13,002 bases of DNA from Rhodospirillales bacterium (lineage in GTDB: Bacteria > Pseudomonadota > Alphaproteobacteria > Rhodospirillales > 2-02-FULL-58-16). The notes below the pieces were generated by a model that did no database searches, had not been told where the DNA came from, and was given only the letters and a program-made list of their open reading frames with translations. The number at the start of each line of letters is the position of its first letter. Positions within the stretch are counted from its first letter, which is position 1. Shown piece after piece: positions 1 to 7,435 of this stretch. The stretch is taken from the NCBI GenBank assembly GCA_021775195.1, contig JAJFIG010000386.1, positions 1 through 13,002 on the forward strand. The letters run 5' to 3'. The position numbers and the translations under genes are program-made.

Positions 1-424
1 CAACGCCCAATGGCGGTTCACCCCGCCGACCCATGTCATCGTCGCCTTCGACGCGGCGCTGCAACAGTTCGAGGCCGAAGGCGGCGTCGAGGGACGGGGG
101 GGCCGGTACGCCAACAACTGCCGCATCCTGATCGACGGCATGCGTGAACTGGGGTTCGAGACCCTACTCCCCCAACACCTGCAGGCCCCGATCATCGTCA
201 CCTTCAAGATGCCGGCCGATCCGGCCTTCGACTTCCAGGTCTTCTACGACAAGGTCAAGGACCGGGGATACATCCTTTATCCAGGCAAGCTGACGGTGGC
301 ACCAAGCTTCCGCGTCGGCTGCATCGGAAACCTGGGCGCCGAGGAAATGACCGCGGCGCTGCAAACCATGCGTGAAATCGTGGCGGAGATGGGGGTCAAA
401 ACCGGCGCCCCGGCCGCCGCCTGA
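1..424 (+). CDS. phnW: 2-aminoethylphosphonate:pyruvate transaminase PhnW, C-terminal part (5' end outside window)
   Basis: This is the last 140 codons of a gene that enters from the left edge (frame begins at base 2, stop TGA at 422-424). PhnW is a PLP-dependent fold-type I transaminase that converts 2-aminoethylphosphonate plus pyruvate to phosphonoacetaldehyde plus alanine in the cytoplasm. The visible part matches the C-terminal domain of the family: WRFTPPTHV, a conserved arginine/tyrosine stretch (GRGGRYANN), GMRELGF, then FYDKVKDRGYILYPGKLT and FRVGCIGNLG near the end. The PLP-binding lysine lies upstream and cannot be seen. The hydrolase for its product starts only 31 bp downstream, so the pair is almost certainly co-transcribed. 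The family call is strong because of this partner and the motifs. Confidence 0.93.
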   Translation, partial: NAQWRFTPPTHVIVAFDAALQQFEAEGGVEGRGGRYANNCRILIDGMRELGFETLLPQHLQAPIIVTFKMPADPAFDFQVFYDKVKDRGYILYPGKLTVAPSFRVGCIGNLGAEEMTAALQTMREIVAEMGVKTGAPAAA

Positions 425-455
425 GAAACATCTACCAACTGGAGGAAAGCAAGCG

Positions 456-1304
456 ATGGCGTTCGATCCCAACTTCGTTTTCAACAGAGAGTACCGGGGC
501 AAGGTCAAGGGTCTGGTCCTCGACTGGTCCGGGACCACGGCCGATGCCTATGTGGTGGCACCGGCGGTGGTTTTCGTCGAGGTCTTCAAGAACCAGGGCG
601 TTGAGATTGCAATGAACGAGGCCCGCGGCCCCATGGGCCTGCGCAAGGACCTTCACATCAAGGCGCTGACCGAGGATCAGGAAATTCGCGAACGCTGGAA
701 GGGCGTCCACGGCAAGTACCCCGACCAGGGCGACGTCGACACCATGTTCGCCGACTTCGTGCCCCTGCAGCTCGATTGCCTGCGCAAATACACCGCCCTG
801 CTGCCGGGGGTCGCCGAGGTTATCCAGCGGCTGCAGGCCCAGGGGATCAAGATCGGCAGTTCCACCGGCTTCACCCGCCCCATGGTCGACATCCTGGAGG
901 AGGAAGCGGCGAAACAGGGCTACAAGCCCGACGCGTCGGTTGCCGGCGACGAAGTGATCAACGGCGCCCGGCCCAAGCCCTTCATGGTCTACAAGAACCT
1001 GGACATGATGGACGTCAGCCCGATCCAGTCGGTGGTCAAGGTGGACGACACCGTATCCGGCATCGGCGAGGCTCTGGAGGCCGGTTGCTGGGGCGTCGGC
1101 GTGTCGCTCTATTCCAACTACATGAACGTGGACACCCCCGAGCAGGGAGCGCAGATGCCCGCGGATGAGATCGCGCGGCGCAACGACAAGACTAAGGAAA
1201 TCCTGCAGAAGGCCGGCGCCCACTACGTTATCGATTCCCTTGCCGATATCGAGGCGGTCATCGACGACGTGAATGCCCGGCTCGCCCGCGGCGAAAAACC
1301 GTAA
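456..1304 (+). CDS. phnX: Phosphonoacetaldehyde hydrolase (phosphonatase) PhnX
   Basis: This is a 282-aa HAD-superfamily enzyme that hydrolyses phosphonoacetaldehyde to acetaldehyde and phosphate, the C-P bond-cleaving step after PhnW. HAD motif I is DWSGT with nucleophile Asp23. The PhnX-specific cap motif GPMGLRKDLH contains Lys64, aligned by eye with the Schiff-base lysine of Bacillus cereus PhnX. Motif II is GSSTGFTR (around 134-141), followed by ARPKPFMVYKN (171-181) and KVDDTVSG (195-202), which holds the acidic Mg2+ ligands. The length is usual for the family. I chose ATG 456 because GGAGGAAAG at 441-449 is well spaced; an upstream in-frame ATG at 372 would overlap phnW and lacks such a site. 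A terminator follows the gene. Confidence 0.97.
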   Translation: MAFDPNFVFNREYRGKVKGLVLDWSGTTADAYVVAPAVVFVEVFKNQGVEIAMNEARGPMGLRKDLHIKALTEDQEIRERWKGVHGKYPDQGDVDTMFADFVPLQLDCLRKYTALLPGVAEVIQRLQAQGIKIGSSTGFTRPMVDILEEEAAKQGYKPDASVAGDEVINGARPKPFMVYKNLDMMDVSPIQSVVKVDDTVSGIGEALEAGCWGVGVSLYSNYMNVDTPEQGAQMPADEIARRNDKTKEILQKAGAHYVIDSLADIEAVIDDVNARLARGEKP

Positions 1305-1337
1305 GTCGATTATTCCCTGACCAAGACCAAGGACGTC

Positions 1338-1375
1338 AAAGGGCGGCCCGGATCATCCGGCGCCGCCCTTTTCTT
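1338..1375 (+). terminator. Rho-independent terminator after phnX, possibly bidirectional
   Basis: GGGCGGC (1341-1347) pairs perfectly with GCCGCCC (1362-1368). An inner CCGGA/TCCGG stem (1348-1352 with 1356-1360) extends it, with C1361 bulged and a 3-nt loop. TTTTCTT follows at 1369-1375. AAA at 1338-1340 can pair with the first Ts and gives a TTT on the other strand. The hairpin could therefore also end transcription of the convergent minus-strand lipoprotein gene that stops at 1402. Confidence 0.88.
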
Positions 1376-1401
1376 GCCCGATCATGAGGGATTAAAGCGG
1401 C

Positions 1402-2172
1402 TTATTTCAAATTGCCGCCCTCGCCGCCGTGGACCTGGTAATAGCGGGCCAGATCAAAGGGGAAATCGGGATTGCCGGTAACGGTGTTCGGCGTTCCGCC
1501 CCGGGCCAGGCGGGTGGCCTCGGCCTGATGGCCGGCATCAGGGGCACCGGCGCCCATGCCGCCGGAACCTCCGCGGATGCGCTCGGTAATGCCGCGGACC
1601 CCGATTCGATCGAGCAGGGCCTCCATGCGACCGCGGGTCAGGGCACCGCCCGGACCGGCACAATAATATCCGAACAGGACCTTGCCTGGCCGGTGGTCGG
1701 GATCGTCGGAGGGATCGTCCCAGGTGGAGGAAAATCCGAAGCAGGAGCGGTTGGCCTCGACGAGCTGGTACGGCTGGTAGAAAAATCCAACGAAAGGCCC
1801 CTGGAACCACTCGTTCTCGCCCCAAGACCTGGTGTACTTGCGGTTCAGGTTCCAGGTTTCCACCGACCGGTCGACCGTGAACAGGTACTCCAGGGCCACC
1901 TGGTATCCGATCTCGGTGGAGGAATACAATATCTCCGCCTGGCTCCCGTTGCCCTGGAAGAGGGCGTATTCCTCGCGCTGCCAGGGATCGGTGAACTTGA
2001 TGTGTACGGGGGCGCTACCCTTGAATTCGTCGTCGGCAAAGACGATGCGCGCATCACCCGGGGCAATCCTGGCGACGGCAGGCTGATCGATGGAATAGGC
2101 CGCGCAACCGGTCAACGCCGCGAACGCCGCGGTCACCAACGCCAGCGGTCCAGGAGATAGAAAACGGGTCAT
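1402..2172 (-). CDS. Hypothetical 256-aa lipoprotein
   Basis: I do not recognise the family. The N-terminus is a type II signal peptide: basic start (MTR), hydrophobic core, and lipobox LTGC with the lipidated cysteine at residue 23, so the mature protein should be membrane-anchored and face the periplasm. The middle (about 90-170) is rich in aromatic residues and has two further cysteines, Cys144 and Cys171, which could form a disulphide. A glycine-rich linker (about 200-212, GGSGGMGAGA) precedes a C-terminal tail ending near 256. Start ATG 2172 has a good Shine-Dalgarno (GAGGTGA, 2186-2180) seven bases upstream. The gene is convergent with phnX across a shared terminator. The long frame on the opposite strand (1429-2160) lacks such signals and is treated as a shadow. 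Confidence 0.85.
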   Translation of the reverse strand: MTRFLSPGPLALVTAAFAALTGCAAYSIDQPAVARIAPGDARIVFADDEFKGSAPVHIKFTDPWQREEYALFQGNGSQAEILYSSTEIGYQVALEYLFTVDRSVETWNLNRKYTRSWGENEWFQGPFVGFFYQPYQLVEANRSCFGFSSTWDDPSDDPDHRPGKVLFGYYCAGPGGALTRGRMEALLDRIGVRGITERIRGGSGGMGAGAPDAGHQAEATRLARGGTPNTVTGNPDFPFDLARYYQVHGGEGGNLK

Positions 2173-2352
2173 GATGGAGTCACCTCATGGTCAAACCTTG
2201 ACACCGGCGGCCACCCGAGACTGGGACGCGCCGAAGTCCTCTCGATTGCCTCTCTCAACCACGAACGCCGATACAGTATACCGGTAAAACCGACCGCGAT
2301 CAGGTCACTTTGAATCAATTGGCGGTGATCGGGTGGCTACCGGACGGGATTG
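2173..2352. promoter_or_regulatory. Intergenic region with a candidate minus-strand promoter
   Basis: This 180-bp gap lies between two lipoprotein genes that both read leftward. On the minus strand TATACT (2280-2275) is a near-consensus -10 box, about 100 bp before the start at 2172. The hexamer at a 17-bp spacing (CTGATC, 2303-2298) is a poor -35. The site could drive the 256-aa lipoprotein, but without a good -35 the call is tentative. I see no hairpin terminator between the two genes. Confidence 0.35.
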
Positions 2353-2610
2353 TCAGTCAACACATTCAAAGGAAATGCGGGCGGCCTCTTCCCTTTTCAA
2401 GCGGGCATACCGGCCAAACTGGCGGCAATGATCGTCGGCAACGATCAGGGCTTCGCTACTGTAATGGCGGGCAAGGGTGGGGTTGAGGTGTCCGATCCGG
2501 GAAAGGTTTTCGACTGCGACGCCCCGCTCATCGGAGGAAATCACCCCCGGGGTGCAGGCGGACAGGGACCAAGCCGCGGCAAGAACCAAAATGACGGCAA
2601 ACCGCCTCAT
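2353..2610 (-). CDS. Small hypothetical lipoprotein, 85 aa
   Basis: The predicted protein begins MRRFAVILVL and has a short hydrophobic core and lipobox LSAC with Cys19, so it should be exported and lipidated. The mature part is about 65 residues, predominantly polar, with cysteines at 62 and 83 (HCRQFGRYARL and FECVD) that could pair in the periplasm. I do not recognise a named family. The start is well defined: a perfect AAGGAGGT (2623-2616) lies five bases before ATG 2610. The longer frame reaching 2865 upstream is arginine-rich, low-quality sequence and is rejected as coding. The gene reads in the same direction as the next lipoprotein gene, with 180 bp between them, and is divergent from the Sel1 gene. 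Confidence 0.85.
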   Translation of the reverse strand: MRRFAVILVLAAAWSLSACTPGVISSDERGVAVENLSRIGHLNPTLARHYSSEALIVADDHCRQFGRYARLKREEAARISFECVD

Positions 2611-2952
2611 CGGTGACCTCCTTGATCGAGCCGGCCGGGACCGCCGCGCCGACGGCATCCACGGCCCATCCTGCCTTTCCCGTACCATGGTAACACGGCA
2701 GTATGCACGCGGCGTGGGATTTGTGATAACGTCTGGATGGCAGAGCCGCCCGACTGGGATTTCATGGGATGCACGGAGGCACCGGCGTAGCCGGGCTTCC
2801 ATATTTGACCTGAGCCCACCGGTAATTCGGCCTGCGTTCAAGACCCACCGTCGAGGGGACCGCATTGCGGAAGCGGGGGGCTGAAGGTCTGTGGTCGGCG
2901 CCGTCCCTGGACGGCGGGGCTATGCGATTGGTAGGGGACGCTGGAATTGACG
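2611..2952. other. 342-bp divergent intergenic region
   Basis: The region separates the 85-aa lipoprotein gene (minus) from the SH3/Sel1 gene (plus) and should hold promoters for both. I see no convincing gene. TTGACC at 2805-2810 resembles a -35 box, but no -10 box lies at the right distance; TAATTC at 2823-2828 is too close. Near the plus-strand gene is a perfect palindrome at 2899-2916, listed separately. Confidence 0.5.
2899..2916. repeat. Perfect 18-bp palindrome upstream of the Sel1 gene
   Basis: CGCCGTCC and GGACGGCG are separated by CT, forming an 18-bp inverted repeat 36 bp before ATG 2953. As DNA it could be a dimeric regulator site. As RNA it would give a GC-rich hairpin with a tight loop in the leader. 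It has no T-tract, so it is not a classical terminator. Confidence 0.45.
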
Positions 2953-4560
2953 ATGGGAAGAACAACAAAAATCATTGCGGGGCTGCTGTCGGCCATCGTC
3001 CTGGTAACGTCCGCCGTTGCCCTGGTCGTGGGCCCGAAACGGATCGATTTCTACCTGACCCATGGCGACGAGGTGGTTCCGGCGATGAAGAATCTGGCCG
3101 GCGATGTGCTGCGGTCGCTGGAGCCAAAACCGGCCAAACCCGCGGCGACGCAAAAAGTGGTCATCCTCCTGCCGCCACCCAGCCCACCGCCTCCGGCGCT
3201 GCCGGCAACGCCGACTGAAACGCGGACCCCGGCCGCTGTCGCGTCTACGGTCACGGCACCACCGATGGAAAACGGAGACAAGGGAACACGCTCTCCGGGC
3301 GGAAAAACGCCGGTGGACGACGGCAACCTGATGGCCAAGGCCGATGATATGGGGTCCGACGACCTGGATATCAGCCAGGCCCGAGGACCGGCCGCGGCGA
3401 CCGGCACTGGGGCAACCATGACGGACATCGGGACCTCCGGAAAAAGTTCCGAGACGGCGGAAGCAGCGGCGACACCGGCAACCACGGCCGACGAAGCAAC
3501 GCCGCCCGCCAAGACACCGGTGGCCGAGAAGGACGCGCCGCAGACAGCGGAAGCGCCGACAGCCTCCGGTTCGCGGGCACTTCCTCCAGAGCCATCTCGG
3601 GAGGAAACGTCGACGATCGCCGCCGCCGGTCCCGCATCGCCGCAACGCCCCGACATGAAGGCCGGTGACACGGCTACCGCCTCCGCCGGCGATGCCGATT
3701 ACCTGGTCGTCACCAGCACGACCAACCTTCGCGCCGAACCGAATACGGCGTCGCGAGTACTAGCGCGGCTCCAACCGAAGAAGCGGCTGAAGCTGCTCAA
3801 GGCCAAGCCGCGGCTCGGATACTATAATGTCGAGGACGCCGCCGGCGTCGGCTGGGTGTGGGGCAACAACGTTCGCACCGCTTCGGCCGGCGACGAGGCA
3901 CCACCCTCCCCCGCCGTGGCCGAGACACCGGGGCCCACGACCGATAAGGCCGAGGCGCCGGCACCCGAGACGACCAAGCCCCCTGCCCCGGCGGCGGCAA
4001 AACCGCCGACGACGGCAGGCGACGATCTGGCGGTGGCGGCCGGCCCGGGAGATTCCTCGGTTCCCGCAAAATCCGCCGATGGGAAAGGGTCGACCGGGGC
4101 GGCCGGCGATATGCCGACGGAGGCCGCCGCCAGCACGCCGGCATCACCGCCGGCCAAGGACGTACCGGCAGAGAAGGCGGGCACGCAGGTGGCTCGGCTT
4201 CCGCCCGACGACCCGGGCGCCGAAGGCGATACCGGGGTGGTGCTGCCGCTGACCCCCGATCCGGGTAGCCGCGAAGCCAAAATTCTGCGTACGGCCGAAA
4301 AAGGGGACGCTATCGCCCAGTACGAGCTCGGCTTTCTTTATTACAAGGGCAAAGGTGTACGCCAGAATTTCGCCGCCGCGGCCAAGTGGATCAGGCGGGC
4401 GGCGGATCAGGATCATATCAACGCGCAGCACAATCTGGGCTTCATGTATTACAAGGGCATGGGGGTTTCACAGAACTTCACTACAGCGGCGACCTGGTTC
4501 CAGCGCGCCGCCGACAAAGGCCACGTGAGCTCCAGCTACAATCTGGGCTACCTGTTCTAA
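2953..4560 (+). CDS. Membrane-anchored SH3/Sel1-repeat protein, prematurely stopped (535 aa)
   Basis: This is an envelope scaffold-type protein of unknown partner. Residues 6-26 form one hydrophobic segment after a short basic start (MGRTTK), either a signal anchor or an uncleaved signal. A long Pro/Ala/Thr-rich linker follows (about 55-245). Residues 247-312 form a bacterial SH3-like domain (NLRAEPNTASRVL ... GVGWVWGNNV). A second low-complexity linker leads to Sel1 (TPR-like) repeats from residue 452, with motifs such as AQYELGFLYYKGKGV. The frame stops at TAA 4558-4560 inside the third repeat, where the first two repeats have TAC, and the same frame continues with more repeats to 4914. ATG 2953 has GGA seven bases upstream; TTG 2947 is an alternative. 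Sel1 repeats usually mediate protein contacts, and the SH3 part may bind cell wall. Confidence 0.85.
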   Translation: MGRTTKIIAGLLSAIVLVTSAVALVVGPKRIDFYLTHGDEVVPAMKNLAGDVLRSLEPKPAKPAATQKVVILLPPPSPPPPALPATPTETRTPAAVASTVTAPPMENGDKGTRSPGGKTPVDDGNLMAKADDMGSDDLDISQARGPAAATGTGATMTDIGTSGKSSETAEAAATPATTADEATPPAKTPVAEKDAPQTAEAPTASGSRALPPEPSREETSTIAAAGPASPQRPDMKAGDTATASAGDADYLVVTSTTNLRAEPNTASRVLARLQPKKRLKLLKAKPRLGYYNVEDAAGVGWVWGNNVRTASAGDEAPPSPAVAETPGPTTDKAEAPAPETTKPPAPAAAKPPTTAGDDLAVAAGPGDSSVPAKSADGKGSTGAAGDMPTEAAASTPASPPAKDVPAEKAGTQVARLPPDDPGAEGDTGVVLPLTPDPGSREAKILRTAEKGDAIAQYELGFLYYKGKGVRQNFAAAAKWIRRAADQDHINAQHNLGFMYYKGMGVSQNFTTAATWFQRAADKGHVSSSYNLGYLF

Positions 4561-4914
4561 AAGGGTAAGGGCGTCGCCCAGGACTACACCAAGGCGGAAA
4601 AACTCTATCGATTCGCGGCCGAAAAAGGACACGCCGGAGCCCAGTACAACCTGGGCATCCTGTATTCCATCGGTAAGGGCGTTCCCCTGGACAATGCCGT
4701 GGCAGCGGACTGGTTCCTGCGCGCCGCCGAACAGAACCACACCGGTGCCCAGTACAACCTCGGTTACCTCTATTACAAGGGCAAGGGTGTCCCCAGGGAC
4801 TTCGTGCAGGCGTATGCATGGTTCGACCGCGCCGCCCAACAGGGCGACGAAAAAGCGGCCCAGGCACGCAAAATCCTAGCCGGCCAGTTGTCGACGGAAA
4901 CTCCAAAGCAGTAA
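4561..4914 (+). pseudogene. C-terminal Sel1 repeats cut off by the in-frame stop
   Basis: These 117 codons continue in the same frame directly after TAA 4558-4560, with no frameshift or second stop until 4912-4914. They complete repeat 3 (KGKGVAQDYTKAEKLY), then encode repeat 4 (AQYNLGILYSIGKGV) and repeat 5 (AQYNLGYLYYKGKGV ... AWFDRAAQQG), ending STETPKQ. The intact gene would have five 36-residue Sel1 repeats and about 653 residues. An ATG at 4699 could begin a short 71-aa product holding only the last repeat and a half, but it has no clear ribosome site. The perfect preservation of the frame means the stop is very recent, is read through, or is a sequencing error. Confidence 0.85.
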
Positions 4915-4947
4915 CAATCGCCATGGACCGTGGCTGGACGCCGACCG

Positions 4948-5184
4948 TCAGTCCGCCTTGCGGTCGCCGCTTCCCGACGCCGGGGCGATCTCCCGGATAT
5001 CCACGGGTTCATCTTTGTCGGTGGCGACCTTGTCGGTTTCGCCGGGCGCCAAGATCGTCAACAGCACCGCTATGGCGACCCAGCCAACAATGGAAATCAC
5101 GGCCCAGAACGCTGTCGCCGCCGGCCAGGACAATATGCCGGTTCTTCGACGGGCTGGTTCTTCAGATGGGTTCCGCCGGTCCAT
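4948..5184 (-). CDS. Small single-pass membrane protein, 78 aa
   Basis: I do not recognise a family. The predicted protein starts with a basic, polar segment (MDRRNPSEEPARRRTG), then one transmembrane helix at about residues 20-43 (WPAATAFWAVISIVGWVAIA and following), then an acidic tail of about 35 residues. By the positive-inside rule the N-terminus should be cytoplasmic and the acidic tail periplasmic. I chose ATG 5184 because GGAGGT lies nine bases upstream; longer in-frame starts at 5208 and 5271 add arginine-rich sequence and lack a better site. The gene is convergent with the Sel1 gene, 33 bp from its distal stop, and no clear terminator lies between them. Confidence 0.7.
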   Translation of the reverse strand: MDRRNPSEEPARRRTGILSWPAATAFWAVISIVGWVAIAVLLTILAPGETDKVATDKDEPVDIREIAPASGSGDRKAD

Positions 5185-5432
5185 GGAACGCACACCTCCG
5201 GTAATCATGGCACGACGCTCCACTGCCATAGGCCGGAAGCGGCGTACACCCTGTCCCCTCTTAAGGTGCATGGCCGGCTCGGTATCCGCCCGGACGGGCG
5301 AATGCGTATTATTTTAGCCAATGTAACGCGACAGCAGAAGACTCTTCTGCCGGCCGGGCGGCTAAAGCTCCCTGGCCCCGTCGGGACAACGGGAAAGAAC
5401 GTCGCGAGCCGTAGCACCGGTCGAGGCCCCGA

Positions 5433-5726
5433 TTACCAATAGCCGCCGCGGTAATAGTGCCCGCCGCCATGATGACGGCGATGCCGGCCGTGGCCGTATT
5501 GGCGTTGGTAGCCGTGGTGCCCGCCACCATACGCAGAGCCGTAACCGTAGGCCGGATAATAGGGAGAATGCCCGTAGTACCCCGAATCGCCGTAACCACA
5601 GCCGGCAAGGAACAAGGCGGCCGCGGCAAGGACGATGGTGCTCGCCAAGGCCCGTTGCCAGGACGGCACGGCGGTCCGGGCCGTGGACTGTTGGCGGCGC
5701 TGAAGCCGGTCTGTCTGGTTTACCAT
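5433..5726 (-). CDS. Gly/Tyr/His-rich small lipoprotein, 97 aa
   Basis: The predicted protein has a long polar N-region (about 25 residues), a hydrophobic core and lipobox LAGC with Cys43. The mature part is only about 55 residues and is made almost wholly of glycine, tyrosine, histidine and arginine (GYGDSGYYGH, GGGHHGYQRQ, HHGGGHYYRGGYW). It should be a lipid-anchored, intrinsically disordered envelope peptide. The histidine content raises the possibility of metal binding, but that is a guess. No strong Shine-Dalgarno precedes ATG 5726, so the true start may lie inside the unusually long N-region. The gene is followed by 160 bp without features before the next upstream-lying frame on this strand. 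Confidence 0.65.
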   Translation of the reverse strand: MVNQTDRLQRRQQSTARTAVPSWQRALASTIVLAAAALFLAGCGYGDSGYYGHSPYYPAYGYGSAYGGGHHGYQRQYGHGRHRRHHGGGHYYRGGYW

Positions 5727-5830
5727 GGGCGAAGTCTACCCATCACCGCTGACACGGTAAAAACAAACCGTCGTGACTATGTCGTGAAGACCGGCCGCCG
5801 AACGCAACTGGTGCGACGTGGTGCCCGGCG

Positions 5831-7234
5831 TCAGCGTTCCTCGTCGTCGAGACAGGCGTCGATGATATCCAGCGCCCAGTCCATATCAGCCTCGGTAGTG
5901 GTCAACGGCGGTGTCAGCGTGAGTACGTTGCCCATGGTGGTCTTGAAGCTGAGCCCCCGCTCCAGGGCCCGATACAGGATCCGGTCGGCGGCTTCCGAAG
6001 CACGCTCGCGGGTGTCGCGATCAGTAACCAGTTCGATCCCGATGAGCAGGCCGAGGCCGGAGATGTCACCGATCAGCGGGTGGCGGTCGCGCATGGCATG
6101 AAGACGCTCGAGCCCATAGGCACCGACGCGGGCAGCCTGTTCCACCAGGCCCTCGTCCTCGATGATCTCGAGGGTTGTGAGGGCAGCGCGTGCCATGAAT
6201 GGGTTCTTTTCGTGCGTATAGTGGCCGATGGCGCGGTCGGCGAGAACGTCCAGGTGAGGACGGGCGATCATCGCCGAGATGGGAACGATGCCGCCGCCCA
6301 GGGCCTTGGCCAGGACCATGATGTCGGGAACAACGCCGAAGTGCTCGCTGACGAACATGCGGCCGGTCTTGCCCAACCCCGAGGGAATTTCATCGAAGAT
6401 CAGCAAGGCCCCGTGATCGTCGCAGGCCTGGCGCACGGCCTGCCAGTACCCGGGCGGCGGCACGTAGGGCACGGAACGCACGGGCTCGGCGATCACAGCC
6501 GCCACGTCACCCTCCTTTTCGAGAACGTAGCGCACCATGTCGGCGCAGGTCATCTTGCAGAGGTCGAGGTCGGGACCGCCATCGATGTCCGGATAGCCGT
6601 AGGGGCAACGGTAACAGGCGAAGGGTGCCACGTGCTCGGTGCCCGACAGGAGCGGTCCGGCGGGGCCGGAACGAAACAAGGCCTCGCCGCCGATGCTGAG
6701 CCCGCCGAAGCCGGCACCATGGAAGGAGTCCCAGAAAGATACGGTCTTGAAACGCCCGGTGGCGGCGCGGGCAACCTTGAGCGCGATGTCGATGGCGTCC
6801 GATCCGCCGGTGGCGAACAGCACCTTGCCCAGGTCGCCGGGCGTGATGTCGGCAAGCTTGCGCGCGAGGTCCACCGCCGGCTGGTTGGTAAAGCGCCGCG
6901 GTGCGAAAGAAAGGGTATCTAGCTGATCCTTTATCGCGGCGATGAGACGGGGATGACCATAGCCGATGTGATGGACGTTGTTGCCGTGGAAGTCCATGTA
7001 GCGCCGGCCCGCCGTATCCTCGATCCAGAGACCTTCGGCCTTGGCAACGGCACTGAGGCACGGGGTCGACAGGGATTGGCGAAAAAAGACCCGCTCGTCC
7101 TCGGCGAGCAATGCCCGACCGGCGGCGTCGACGTTGCCCGAATCCCAGGCCTTCCGGTTGGGACTGAGGTTGGTGTCTCCCTCGCCGGGCGGCACCTTGT
7201 CGAGTTGGGCCTTGGCCCGGCGTTCGTGGTTCAT
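5831..7234 (-). CDS. Class III PLP-dependent enzyme, candidate (R)-1-hydroxy-2-aminoethylphosphonate ammonia-lyase (PbfA-like)
   Basis: The 467-aa protein has the class III aminotransferase fold: NNVHHIGYGHP (85-95), ATGGSDAIDIALK (141-153, PLP phosphate loop), FHGAG (171-175, ring stacking), DEIPSGLGKTG (281-291, Asp281 to the pyridine nitrogen), LAKALGGG with the Schiff-base Lys310, and HYTHEKNP (338-345). A cysteine set C207/C210/C226/C230 lies in CYRCPYG ... LCKMTC. Members of this family include transaminases and also lyases such as ethanolamine-phosphate phospho-lyase and PbfA, which turns (R)-1-hydroxy-AEP into phosphonoacetaldehyde and ammonia. PhnW and PhnX 4.5 kb away favour PbfA; an ordinary omega-amine transaminase remains possible. 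ATG 7234 follows GGAGGAA (7244-7238), which fixes the start over upstream ATGs at 7246-7300. It is divergent from the GS-like gene. Confidence 0.9.
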   Translation of the reverse strand: MNHERRAKAQLDKVPPGEGDTNLSPNRKAWDSGNVDAAGRALLAEDERVFFRQSLSTPCLSAVAKAEGLWIEDTAGRRYMDFHGNNVHHIGYGHPRLIAAIKDQLDTLSFAPRRFTNQPAVDLARKLADITPGDLGKVLFATGGSDAIDIALKVARAATGRFKTVSFWDSFHGAGFGGLSIGGEALFRSGPAGPLLSGTEHVAPFACYRCPYGYPDIDGGPDLDLCKMTCADMVRYVLEKEGDVAAVIAEPVRSVPYVPPPGYWQAVRQACDDHGALLIFDEIPSGLGKTGRMFVSEHFGVVPDIMVLAKALGGGIVPISAMIARPHLDVLADRAIGHYTHEKNPFMARAALTTLEIIEDEGLVEQAARVGAYGLERLHAMRDRHPLIGDISGLGLLIGIELVTDRDTRERASEAADRILYRALERGLSFKTTMGNVLTLTPPLTTTEADMDWALDIIDACLDDEER

Positions 7235-7288
7235 CGCTTCCTCCATATTCATCATTGCCGAAATCGCGCGACGCCGAAGGAAAGTCTC

Positions 7289-7320
7289 ACAAAAAACCAC
7301 AAAAAACCACAGAAAACCGC
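7289..7320. repeat. Three phased A-tract repeats, 10-bp period
   Basis: CACAAAAAAC occurs twice in exact tandem, followed by CACAGAAAAC, a degenerate third copy with one base changed. The A-tracts start at 7291, 7301 and about 7313, one per helical turn. Phased A-tracts bend DNA intrinsically and can act as upstream activating DNA or as sites for nucleoid proteins. The array begins 55 bp upstream of the PLP-enzyme start on the minus strand and lies about 215 bp upstream of the GS-like gene. The repeats could instead be tandem regulator half-sites. Confidence 0.7.
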
Positions 7321-7435
7321 AAATACGCCCCAGTCATGGGACAACTTGGGATCGGCCGTTACCATCGCGCTACGACAGCGCAAAACGGATGGCGCCCGAC
7401 GGGCCGGACATAGTGCTGATAACAACTTTCCTGTG

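Noticed and set aside
432..1223. 263-aa frame antisense to phnX
   Set aside because: PhnX on the plus strand is certain, and the reverse frame has no motif or ribosome site.
1429..2160. 243-aa plus-strand frame opposite the 256-aa lipoprotein
   Set aside because: The minus-strand frame has a signal peptide, lipobox and Shine-Dalgarno; this one has none and is low-complexity.
7289..7320. CRISPR array
   Set aside because: The units are 10 bp with no spacers; they are phased A-tracts.
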